DNA from: Doryteuthis pealeii
Taxonomy: Eukaryota > Mollusca > Cephalopoda > Myopsida > Loliginidae
DNA: 64,000 bases
NCBI GenBank assembly: GCA_023376005.1
Contig: CM042157.1
Location: forward strand, 64,188,311-64,252,310
Reading direction: 5' to 3'
This document shows positions 9,840 to 21,102 of the stretch, piece after piece. Within the stretch, counting starts at the first letter, position 1. The number at the start of each line of letters is the position of its first letter. The position numbers and the translations under genes were made by a program. Below the pieces are notes generated by a model, which had not been told where the DNA came from, ran no database searches, and saw only the letters and a list, made by a program, of their open reading frames with translations.

Positions 9840-11530
9840 GGTTGTCTCCTGTAATGTGTAGCGCCATGTGGTACTGTTAAAGCTGGATTTCTGCGAAAAT
9901 TGCGTCACATACTTCAAGCGAAAAATGGTTTCTCTCCTGTATGGTATACAAGTGGACGAGTATAGGTGTTTTGTTAAACTGGATTTCAGTGGAAATGCGG
10001 ATCCGACACACGCTTACACATGAAATGGTTTCTCTCGCTGTTGTATAATATAGGGTGGTGCTCTGTTAAAGCTGGATTTCTTTGAAAATGCTGATCCACA
10101 CACTATTCACAGAATAATGGTTCCTTTCTCCTGTATTGTGTAGATGTGAGCTGTTGAAGTTGGGCATTTATTTTGAAATGCTGATCGCACACACTTGCAC
10201 CGAAATGGTTTCCTCGTGTATGTGTAACGCATGTGCTTTGTTAAACTGGATTCCTTGAAAATGCTGATCGGCTACACACTTCAGCACGAAAATGGTTTCT
10301 CTGCCTGTATTAACGCATGTGATCTAATAAAATGGATTTTATTGAAAACGCTGATCCACACCTTCACAAGAAAAATAGGTGTCTTCCCTGTTGTGTACGC
10401 ATGTGTTTTGTTAAACTGGATTTCTGTGAAAAGATGCTGATCCACATACTTCACACGAAATTGGTTTCTCGCTGTATGTATAGCGGATGTGAACTGTTAA
10501 TTTGGATTTCTCTGAATAATGTGAGCCACAACTACACACGGAAATGATCGTTTCATCTCCTGCTATGTGTAGCGTTATGTGAAACTGTTATTTGGATTTT
10601 CTGTGAAAATGCTGATCCACATACTTCCACGAAATGGTTTCTCTCCTGTATGCAGCATGTGCTCTGTGAACCTGTGGTATTTCTGTGGAAATGCCTGATC
10701 AGCACACCAACTTCACATGAAAATGGTTTTCTCTCCTGTATGTGTAGGCATGTGTTTGGTTAAACTTGATTTCTGTGAAAATGCTGATCCACAACAGTTC
10801 AAATGAAGAATGGTTTCCTCCTGTAATTGTGTACGCAATGTGAACAGTTCAATTTGGATTTAGGGAAAGATGCCTGATCACACACTTCACAGGAAAATGG
10901 TTTCATCTTCCTGTTGTGTGATGGCATGTGCTCGGTTAAACTTCTGATTTCTCTGACATGTGATCCCAATATATTTCAAGGAACATGGTTTCTCTGCTGT
11001 ATGTGTAGCATGTGCTTTGTTTATTTGGGATTTTCTTTGAATTGCGTGGATTCACACAGCCTGTGCAAAGAAAATGGTTTCTCTCCTGTATGTTTACGCC
11101 ATTGTGAACTGTTTAATTGGATTTAATTTGAAAATGATGATCACAAACGTTCACAGGAAAATGGTTTTCTGCTGTATGTGTACGTTATGTGAACTGTTAA
11201 TTGGATTTCTGTGAAAATGCTGATCAGCACAGTTCAGCACGAAAATGGTTTCTCTGATCTATGTATATGCATGCTGGAATTGGATTTCTAATGTAAATCT
11301 GATTCAAGACTTTATAAGCAACATTTCCCCTCTATGGTATGTTCGCATATGTTTCTTTAAAAGGAGACATTACTCTGAAAATGACTGATTCCCACACTTC
11401 ATCATGGAAAATGGTATCTCTCCTGTCTGTAGCTAGTATGTTTGGCTTTTAATAATCAAATTTCTGGAAAAATGCTTTTCTATTATACTACACACAAAAA
11501 CGTTTTTTCTGCGTGTGTAATATGGATCTT
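9840..11530 (-). pseudogene. C2H2 zinc-finger array D, strongly decayed
   Basis: About 20 tandem units of about 84 bases, the length of one 28-residue finger plus linker. On the minus strand the repeated core decodes as [16 protein letters not shown] when frames are chosen unit by unit. On the plus strand it is seen as AATGGTTTCTCTCCTGTATG followed by GCTGATCCACA. Almost every unit contains one or more single-base insertions or deletions, so no frame stays open for more than two or three fingers. This is either a dead array or a real one read with uncorrected long-read errors. It is the first of four minus-strand arrays in the window. Confidence 0.85.
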
Positions 11531-12451
11531 TTTAATCTGAGTTTAAATTTATATGAAATTTTACTTGCTGATTATATTTTGTAAGAAAGGTATTTGTCTT
11601 TTTGTCTCTGTATGTAGTGATTTCAAGATGAAACATTTGAGAGGCAAATGAAAAATCACATTTCACGTTGTAGATGTGGTTATTACTGGCTGTTTTTACA
11701 AGTATCCTGATAATTGATATCTGCACATAAACAAGAGATAATGTGAAAAAAAGGAATAGATACTGATATTTTATTTGGAAACCTAGTAATTACATTGTCA
11801 TTTCAATAATTTTAGAACATAATTGGCTAAATAGCACATTTCAGATAGGAATTAAAATTTCTTATAGTTTATGAAATATAAAAAGTTAAGAACTACAATA
11901 ACTTTATTCACATGATGATTATGATATAGAAAAATTTACCTTTGAAAATGAAATTTCGTCATTTTAATTTAGAATTTACAATCAATGTGATGATTTTGGC
12001 GTGAATTTAAACAATTATAAAATATCAAACATTCATGAAAAAGTGAAATAAAAGATCTCCTGAAATTCGTAGAAATGTCCTATGTGGTGTAAAGGATAAT
12101 AATATCCTGGGGATTCACCAATCAGTTTAAACTGTAAAGAAGCATATTGTCTTCAGAATTAAGAGTTACAATTTATTCTGCAATAAACCATATGTTTTTA
12201 TCATCTATTGAATAAAGACGGACATCATAATAAAAATACTAAATTATTTTAAATCATTTATTGTAAGTTAATTTTAGTTTTAGTCAATATACAGTGCATA
12301 ATGATAGATAAAAATTATGTGCCTTGCATAAAGGGATCACTGGAATTCTTTCAAAACATCAGACAAAAATAAACTGAATTAGCCATTTTTATAAATCTTC
12401 AGTTTCATGATGTAATAGAAGAACTTTTAATTGTCATTAAATGGTTTCCTC
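11531..12451. other. Intergenic, nothing recognised
   Basis: AT-rich sequence without a convincing ORF, repeat or splice-site pair. It lacks the upstream region that flanks arrays A, B and C. Confidence 0.5.
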
Positions 12452-13025
12452 CTAAATTTTGAAGGCTAAGTGTTTTCTTTTGTTAATTTTGTTTGGGGCA
12501 TTGAGTCCCTCCATAGTGATGTTATATACTGTGTTGGCACTGGCCAGTCCTAGGGTTAATGAACATGAAATTTGGGTCAAGTACGCATGCAAAACGTTAA
12601 CTATGTCTCTCGCATGGGGCTGCGCTATCATGGGTAAGCATGGGAAAGGGTAAGGAGGAACCGCACTATCCGCCAAGTGACATAGAAGGAAGAAAAGAAA
12701 TACATACTCTCTATGGCTGTGGTTGCCACAGACATTGAGCACGTGGGGTGGACTGACGGTGGAAGAGGGCATCAAATGGCTTTACTAAAGTTTGATAGAG
12801 TATGTCATATGGTGGCCTAAGGTCGGTATAAAGCCAGAGAAGCTAGACCAAGGAAGATATTTTTTAGGCATTTTGAGTGAGCACCAAACACTGACCATCA
12901 GCAGTCCTCACTTTACCCACAGCAGATCCTGTGCTACTCATATGTTGCGTTGGCGAGGGGCATTGGCATCGATCCAAAACTTTGCAATTCTTAGTACTTT
13001 GAATTCTCACTTCTTAAAAATGTAA
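12452..13025 (-). mobile_element. Decayed retroposon fragments including a SINE relative
   Basis: Bases 12800-13010 resemble the body and head of the SINE at 8110-8457 (shared GACCAAGGA, CATCAGC..CCTCA and GTTGGCGAGG blocks) with many changes. The 107-codon minus-strand frame at 12452-12775 gives NITMEGLNAPNKINKRKH, which faintly recalls the start of a LINE endonuclease domain. I treat that only as a possibility. Confidence 0.4.
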
Positions 13026-14029
13026 AATTCATTTCAATTTACTAGAAAATAATGAATAAACACTATTACCTCCAAGTTAGTTGGAATAATTTTTTTCATG
13101 GAGAACCTAACAAATAAGTAATTCTCATAGATATCTCGTTTTTGTCAGATGGATACAGGTAATAAAAGGTAAAAAAAATTCCAGATTTGGCTCGTTGCAT
13201 CCTTGGGAATAATGCGAATCTAGTTTTGCTAGACGCTAAAATGTAAGAAGTTAAAACCTAGACAAGATGTGTTCAAATGAATCAACACTTGAACCTATAC
13301 TCTAACCAAAGAAGAATGAACAACAAATATAACTTAGATGAACTGTTATTTACCAAGTCATAAATGAACTGGAAATAACACCTTCATTTTCTTTAAGATA
13401 CAGGGAGTGTGTCAAAAAGGTATCGCGATGACGTTGTATTGTTACGGAAGACAAAATAAAACAAGCGATGAAACGTTCATGTGTACTTCAATTTTGTATG
13501 CGTATTGTAATTATCGATCCATTCAACTCACTCTCTATGAGGAGATAGCAATGGGTTCTTGCAAGAAATATAATGTCACGTGTAAATTAACACCCCTCGA
13601 CTTTTGGCTATAATGCTTGAAACATTGCTTTTCTGGGCTTAGATTTTCTTTAAAATTCACATAACACTTACATCTTCAAATAGTGAATTTGGGTGTTAAA
13701 AAAGAATCGAGGCTTCAGCTGTATTTAAGACCATATAGAATAACATGGGTAGAAAATGCAGATAGTGGCAGCAAGAGATGATATCAATAAAATAAATTTT
13801 AACGTAAAGATAGTATAGATTTTGGAGCACTCCCGAACTAGGCCTTAAAACTATAACGCCTTAACCTGCGTCTCAATATGTAATGAAATGTAATGCATTT
13901 TATAGGTAATCTATATGATCTTAATCTCTTGCGCACTATTCTGCAATCTTATCAAAAGGAACCAAGAATGTTATATGTTCATTTTTTCAAAAATATTAAT
14001 TTACACAGTGAAGATTATACCACGCACGC
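13026..14029. other. Intergenic, nothing recognised
   Basis: AT-rich with short uninformative ORFs. The 68-codon frame at 13407-13613 has no recognisable domain. Confidence 0.5.
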
Positions 14030-14520
14030 CATGAATTCTGAAATAAAAGTGCAAAAAGTATCATGACTATTATTATTTGAAGCACTTTTTTTTCGTTTTT
14101 CATTCACTATATTCTTTAAAAATATTCTGGGGGTCATCTGAAACCTACTACACATCACAAAAAAAAGTCTTCAAAATCGGTGAAATGAAAAGCAATTAAT
14201 AGTTATTTGAATATGCCCAGTAAAACGATTATGTCGAATACAGCGCACCCATACGTTTAAATCTATAAATGTCACAAGAGAGGATAATAATGTAAGTTCG
14301 CAGCCCTAGTTTTCGACATAAAATTGCCGCTTTACAAGAAAGACAAACTATTTTATTAATTTAAGATATTTGGTGCATTTTTCCATCGGATAATTTCTAT
14401 CTTTTCTCTTTTTTAGGCTAAGCCATAGAGATTTTTTAAAAACAAGTTCTAAAAAATTTAACTTTTGTTTATTCAATATAGCTTAAACTGATCATGTTGA
14501 CCCAAAATGGAGGTAACCTA
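14030..14520 (-). mobile_element. Decayed inverted GT-family copy
   Basis: Reverse-complemented it follows the copy at 53497-54250. It ends on the plus strand with AAACTGATCATG and then TGGAGGTAACCTA, a damaged form of the GT left terminus. Confidence 0.55.
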
Positions 14521-16197
14521 GTAATCAAAATGTTTTCTTCATAAAAAGTACTTACACTCCTCTAAAATAACTTTATCCTAAGATAAATTGTGCATCAGCC
14601 ATCTTGCTCCTGCTGTATAATACCCTTTTCACTTTTTTTTAGCAATAACGCCTATATTGTCCTTGTTACTACTCCTTTCTTTTTGTTGCAGGCTCGATAA
14701 TTACTAATACAAAATGTCAAAACTGCTGCTACATTCAACCTTATCACATTTGTTCACAGACTATTGTATTCTGCTAGGATGGCCGCAAAGAATGTCTGCT
14801 TGTGCAGATTTTTTGTTTTAAAAAACGAATTAATAATCAAAATCGATTATTTTAAGGTTAAACTTTTGTCTAAATGATAAGTAGTAACATAATGACCATC
14901 ATTGAAAAAAGAAATATCATTACATATAGCATTTTTTTTAAAAAACTTTAAAAAATCGAATTTTTTTGGTCACTTTCTATAGGCTTTTGGTCTGGTTTAA
15001 AATGGCTTTAAATCGATTTTTACAAATTTAAATGTAACATTCCGATTGGCAAAAAAAATTAGCAAAAATCAGGGAATTATCCAAACTTAATTAATTTCAG
15101 TATTGTTTATCAATTAAGGAATTTTATAATGCATCAGTTATTTTAATTTCAAAACTTTTAATTTAGTATTTTTTGCTAATGGAAATTTAGTTTATTTTAT
15201 AATATTTTTAGAAAAAATTTCCTGTTGATCACCCTTTATATGAAGCGCAGCGATTTATTTTGCACATAGTTAGATTTTTTAAAGCGCTTGTTTCAATTTG
15301 AATTGTAACATTTCGGCGATTGTCAAAAAAAAAAATTCCAAAAATCAGGGAAGTAATCGCGATTTTAATGAATTTTCAGTATTGATTTATCAATTAAATG
15401 AATTTTATAATTGCATCAGTTATTTTATTTCAAAGCTTTATTATTTTTTGCTATGAAAAACGAATATAAAAATTCATTTAAAATATGAAAAGCCTGATGT
15501 TAAGTTTAAATGTTATTTTTTTTTAGGTTTCTAGAAAAATATCTATTTTAATGGCAAACCTTATTTTAAGGTTCAAAAGTAATAAGTTTTTAGCTCCCCC
15601 CCCCGCTTTTAAGCAAGAAAAATATCGACTGTATAATTTTTATTCTTTCATAAGATGATCGCCAATTCAATAATTATCGACATGAGTAGAAGAAAATCTC
15701 CTAAAATTCTTTTTTTTACATTTTTGTTTCGAAAATTTTTTGGTACTTTTTTTCCATAGAAAAGCATGCCGTCATTTTTTTTATATTCATAATTTCGCTC
15801 CTTCATCTGTTTATTTTACTATAATTATAGCAGTCTAGACTAAACTCGAACAAAATGTTACACCCTGCAACAATAAGAGGGGAGGGGGGTCAAAATTAGT
15901 GTCCTGAAAAAATGAGAAAGTTTTTAAAATAAAATATGCATTATAAGATTATTCTTTGTATAAATAAACACTGAAATTTCATTAAAATCCGATAATTCCA
16001 TGATTTTTGTCAATTATGTTTCTGTCGTGGGGTGCTTAAAATTCATTTTGTCAAAAACGCATTTTACGTAATTTTGGCGCCTCCTAGTTTCTGCGATATT
16101 AAAAAACATCTATTTGTGTCGATTTATAGGTTTCCCATTTACACGTCTCAAACTACTGTGCGAGTCGATAGTAGCATCCAGCTATCGACAACTCCGC
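14521..16197 (-). mobile_element. Inverted, decayed Y-family sequence
   Basis: Segments around 14810-15240 and 15240-15915 are reverse-strand relatives of Y, including the AAAATCAGGGA block and the GGGGGGTCAAAATTA end near 15890. Many small indels are present. No gene. Confidence 0.55.
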
Positions 16198-16300
16198 ACC
16201 CCCCCCCCACCCCACCCCCCCCCCCCCCACCTCCCCACCCACCCCATCCTCCCTCCAACAATACGCCCTCCATTTCCACCCCAACCCTACCGCCTCACAC
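16198..16300 (+). repeat. C-rich tract
   Basis: Long cytosine runs broken by A and T. They give a spurious proline-rich reading frame of 111 codons. Homopolymer length is probably unreliable here. Confidence 0.9.
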
Positions 16301-16430
16301 CACCCAATTTTCTTTTATTTTTATAAATCAATTCATGCAATTATCTTTCAATTCACACAGATCATAAACGTCAAATTAACGTTAAAATAATAGAAAAGTA
16401 AAAATAAATTATTTATTATTTTGTTATCCT

Positions 16431-17966
16431 AATTACACACGAATTTGCGCCGCTGTGAAATTTACCCTATAATTTAACCAGGCAATAACCTGCAAAAAAA
16501 TATAATATTTCTTGAAAAAAATTTTACCATTCGAAAGAAAAACAACATTAAAAACTCCTGATGATTTTTTAATTTTTCTAGCATACGAAAATAATAAAAT
16601 TATGATGAAAACACAATTTCATTTTTGCACTGTAAATCAATGAAATTTAACTTAGCTAAAAACAATTAGGCGATAAGAGGATATTTTTTAAAAATTGTAT
16701 GAAAACTAATTAAAATGCGTCGATTTTCCACGATAATTTCGCATAAATGTTTATCCTTGGATGTAAAACATCCTGAAATAGTTTTTTTCTAAATATATTA
16801 AAGGGAAAATAATTTTTTTCCAAGTCTTATTCACCGGCCCATATTTTATTTTAAAATTGAAAAAAATGTTATTTCATAAAATAAGAGGCTAATAATCTAA
16901 TATCAATGAAAGTATAATGTACGAACGGTAGTAGTTTTTTAGGAAAAAAGTTAATGAAATCGCAAATAAAAAGTGCAAAAAAATGATCATAATATTAATA
17001 TTTGAAAACTTTTTTGCTTTAATGAGTATGTACTATATTTATTAATTGTCAAAGAAAAAAAAATTCTTTTATAAAGAATATTTTTAGAGGATTTCAATCT
17101 TTTGCGTGAGTTAAATATTTTATTTTCTGTGAAATAAATTTTAATTTTTTTTTTTCTCTGCGATAAAATCGAATTTTTTCACGATAGTTAAAAATATGAA
17201 TTTAGAATCTCAAGGGAACTAAAACAGTTGGTCTGATCCTAGCTCGATTAATATTTTTAAAAGAATTTGTAATTATTTTGTGAATAGTAATGTTGATCTT
17301 TAGAAATATAGAAGAGCGAAAAACTGACATATTTGTTTTGTTTTATACAAAAGACGAGACGCTTCTCAGTAACTAAAGTTTGTTTTCTGAGCGGTAAAAA
17401 ATTAATTTTTATTTAACTTTTACACCAATTAGAATAAAAAATATATTGAATGATTGTTTATCAAGTTTTCTACTTAGAAAAATATTCCAAATTTCATTTT
17501 ATTTTCGATTTTAAAATTAATACTAAAAGGAAGACATATTTTTAACCAAATTTCACTGCGCGCAATTTATAGATTAAAATTTTTTCATTTTTACTTCATT
17601 TATGTAATGTAATATTAAACGTTTTTTAAAATTTTATTCATTTTAATAGAAATTTTTTGGCTAAAAAAGTTTGTCCAGTTACACACACCCATCCTTTATA
17701 ATGCATAAAGCGAAGAAGTATACATAGTATTTTTTTCTGCTAATTGTGGCCTGAAAAATTACCTCTTTCGGCATGTTAATGATAGGTTTGGTTTATTTTA
17801 AAGATAAACGATGTAATTTTCCAATCGATAATTTGATCTTAATTAACTATTTTTTTGTAATCAAACCATGTTATCATCTTAATTTTTTACGAATTTTCTG
17901 ATAAACAACGTTCGAAATCAATTTTTTCCATTTTTATTCAGATGGCCTAACTGATTGGTGGTCCTA
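16431..17966 (-). mobile_element. Decayed inverted GT-family element, near full length
   Basis: It starts with GCTGTGAAATTTACC (right terminus, inverted) and ends with GATGGCCTAACTGA then TTGGTGGTCCTA (left terminus, one base missing). Inner blocks match the copy at 50155-51726. It contains no ORF. Confidence 0.6.
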
Positions 17967-19081
17967 GTTATCACATTTCAAATCGTGACATAAAAATATC
18001 ATGAAGTCATGTGTTTATCACTTGTAAAATTTTCATACACTTTATAATAAATAATATTAAAACATGATCTGACTACAATCAATTACTTACTTAATTAAGA
18101 TAATCTAGGCATAGGAACCATACGGTTACTACGAGTTTTAAACGAATTAAGAATAATTAACTCTATTTTTAAGGTTTAAACTTTGTCGTAAATCAATAAG
18201 TAGTACAATAACTGCATCATTAAAAGAAAAATATCATTACATATGCAGTTTATTTTTAAAATATTTAAAAGTATTTTGTTTTGGTGCAATTTTGTTCACA
18301 CGACGCCATTTTGGCTGTTTTTCAATGGTTTTAGGCGCTTGTTTAAGCAAATTTTAACGTAACATTTGGATGAAAAAAAAAATTTACGACCAAATCACGG
18401 TAATTATCCCGATTTTAATGAAATTTTCAGTATTGATTTTAAATTAATGAATTTTTAATAAAGGGCATTAGTTAATTTTATTTCAAAACTTTAATTTAAG
18501 TATTTTTTTGCTATGAAATAATTATATAAAATTCATTTAAAATAAATGAAAATCCTGATGTTAAGTTTAAAATGTTATATTTTTAGTATTTAAAATAAAT
18601 TAATCTACTTAATGCAGAACCTTATTTTAGGGGCAAAAATAAGTTTTCACAAGAAAACTCGATTGAAAATGTACCCCCCTTTTTAAGCAGAAAAAAACAT
18701 CGATGTATACTATTTTTTTCTTTTAATAATAATGCATTAAATAATTATCGAAGAGTAAAAAAAAAAGAAATCTCCAAAAAATTATTTATTTATTATTTTT
18801 TAGCATTTTATTTTTCGCATTTTTGGTTTTATTTTCTCATAGAAAAGCCACCGTAACAATTTTTTTTTTGTTTCTATTCATAACTTCGGTCTCTTTTATT
18901 CTTTATTTATACTGTAATTAGTATCAAGTTGGACCAACTTGAACAAATTTACGCCCCAACATAAGGGGGGGGGGTCAAAATTAAGTGACCTGAAAAAATG
19001 AGAAAGTTTTGAAATAAAATAAATAATGGATTATAAGGTCATATCATTGATACATAAAACTGAAAATTTCTTAAAATCCGG
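17967..19081 (-). mobile_element. Inverted Y-family copy
   Basis: Contains the Y blocks in reverse, including the CGACGCCATTTTGGC segment near 18303, the AATTATCCCGATTTTAATG segment and the G-run with GTCAAAATTAAGTGACC near 18966-18992. It ends next to the left terminus of the following GT element. Confidence 0.6.
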
Positions 19082-20474
19082 TAGGGTACCAGCCAGACCG
19101 GTTTATTGCCATCTTGATAAACACGAAATAGATATATCCGAACTTTGTTTATAAAAAATCTCGTAAAAAAAAGATGTAGCAGGGTTGTTCAAAGAAAAAT
19201 AGTTANNNNNNNNNNAGAGAGATTATTCAAAGATCAAATTATCGATTGGAAAAATGCATCGTTATCTTAAAAATAACAAACCTGCCCGTATTACATGTGA
19301 AGGGTAATTTTCAGACCGTTATTAGACAGAAAATTTACAAATTATTTCCCTTTTACGATTAACAGTAAGTATGGAATGAAATTTGAATATTTTTTCTAAG
19401 AGAAAAACTGATAAAATAATCTATTAAACTTTTTTTATTTTAATTATTGAAAAAAGTTAAATAAAATAATTTTTTTCACGCTAACACTGTCAGCTAACAG
19501 GAAACAACTTTGGTTACTTAGAAGTGTCTCGTCTCTTTGTAAACAAATATGTCAGCTGTATACTCTTCGTATATTCTAAGGATCACACATTACTATTCAA
19601 CAATAAAAATTAAAATTCTTTTAAAAATATTAATCGAGCTCGTATCGGACCAATGTTTAGTGCACCTGAATTATAAAATTATATTTTTAAATATCGTGAA
19701 AATTCGATTTTTTGACGCAGGAAAAAAAAAAATTTAATTTATTTCACGCAGAAAATAAAAATATTTAATCACACAAAAGATTGAAAATCTCTTAAAAATT
19801 CATTTCTTAAAAAAAATTTTTTTTTAACAATTTAATAGAATATAGTACATACCAATTATAAAAGCAAAAACAAATTTTCAAATATTAATATTATGACATT
19901 TTTTTGCACTTTATTTCCGATTTCATTAATTTTTCCTCAAAAACTACACCTCGTACATTCATAACAATTTCATTGATATAGTTATTCAGACTCTTATCTT
20001 TATAGAAAAAAAAGAAAAAAATTTTTCTGACGCGTCATTTTTTTTATCTCATAAAATAAATAGGGGGGGGGGGGATAGACCTCGTAAAAAAATATTTCCC
20101 TAATATATTTTAAGAAAAAACTATTTCAGATGTATTTACATCCAATGGTACAATTATGGAAATTTTCGTGAAAATCAGATTATCAATTGATTTTTCATAG
20201 AATTTTAAAAAAATCCTCTTATCGTAACTTGTATTTAGCTACGTTAAATTTCAGTTGATTTAACAGAGCAAAAATGAAAACATTGTTTTTCAATCATAAT
20301 TTTCATTATTTCCATATGCTGAAAATTAAAAAAAAAATCATCAGGAGTTTATTTTATGTTTTTTCTTTCGAATGGAAAAAAGATTTTCAAGAAAATATTA
20401 AATTTTCTGTAAGTTTCATTGTGTTAAATGTAGGGGGGGGGGTAAATTTCATAGGGTCAAATTGGTGGTACCTA
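19082..20474 (+). mobile_element. GT-family element containing the assembly gap
   Basis: The left end reads TAGGGTACCAGCCA with the following TTGCCATCTTGATAAAC, a damaged form of the family start. The right end is AATTGGTGGTACCTA at about 20460-20474. Sequence left of the N run is indel-rich, while sequence right of it matches other copies closely. Confidence 0.7.
19206..19215. other. Assembly gap (10 N)
   Basis: Ten undetermined bases inside a dispersed repeat. A gap of fixed short length usually marks a scaffold join of unknown true size. Confidence 1.
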
Positions 20475-21102
20475 TAGATTGACATGCGAGACAACGAACG
20501 CGTTTAGCTTCCGGTAAGTCACCGTCACTTCTATTACAAGAGACAGATTGGACACTAGGCAAACTGGTAAGTGGGTGGCAGAATCATATTTTCACAAGGT
20601 TCAGAATTTCGCATAACACCGACAACAAAAATGCCTACTGTTTGACGTAAAAGTAACGTAGCAAAAATTACACGGAGTACTTTCCACAAAAAGAAATCTA
20701 CATAAAAGGATGAATTAGTTTTTAATAAATCTTACACATAAGTAAAATTTGCAGAAAAATTAAAACAAAAAATTTGAAGGCGGGGAGCAATTGGTAAACT
20801 TCCACTCTTAAGTAAAAGTACAGTACAGTTAAATAAACTTTTTACGAAAAAATGTCATTTTTACATACAAAGAAATAAATTAAGAAAAAATCATACTTAC
20901 TTTCTTTTTTTTACCTTTGAGCCATGTAATATTATAGAAAAGTGAGAAACTATAATATCTTAAATAAACTAATATTTTCTGTTTGAATTAATTTAAAAAA
21001 CAGACGCCATTTGCAAACGATTCATAAGGTTAACTAAATAGGATGAAGTCAAGGGAGATAATTTGAAGAAATTAGGAATAAAGATTAGTAATAGTAGTAC
21101 TA
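20475..21102. other. Unit module, second unit
   Basis: Matches 340-378 and 798-1300 but lacks the MITE, so it shows the empty MITE site near 20.62 kb. No gene. Confidence 0.65.

Noticed and set aside
9840..11530. A CRISPR-like array of regularly spaced repeats
   Set aside because: The period is about 84 bases, the repeats decode as zinc fingers on the minus strand, and the DNA is eukaryotic.
12452..12775. 107-codon ORF as an endonuclease gene
   Set aside because: The likeness to the start of a LINE endonuclease is short and weak; kept only as a note.
16032..16367. Proline-rich ORF
   Set aside because: It is a direct product of cytosine homopolymers in the C-rich tract.
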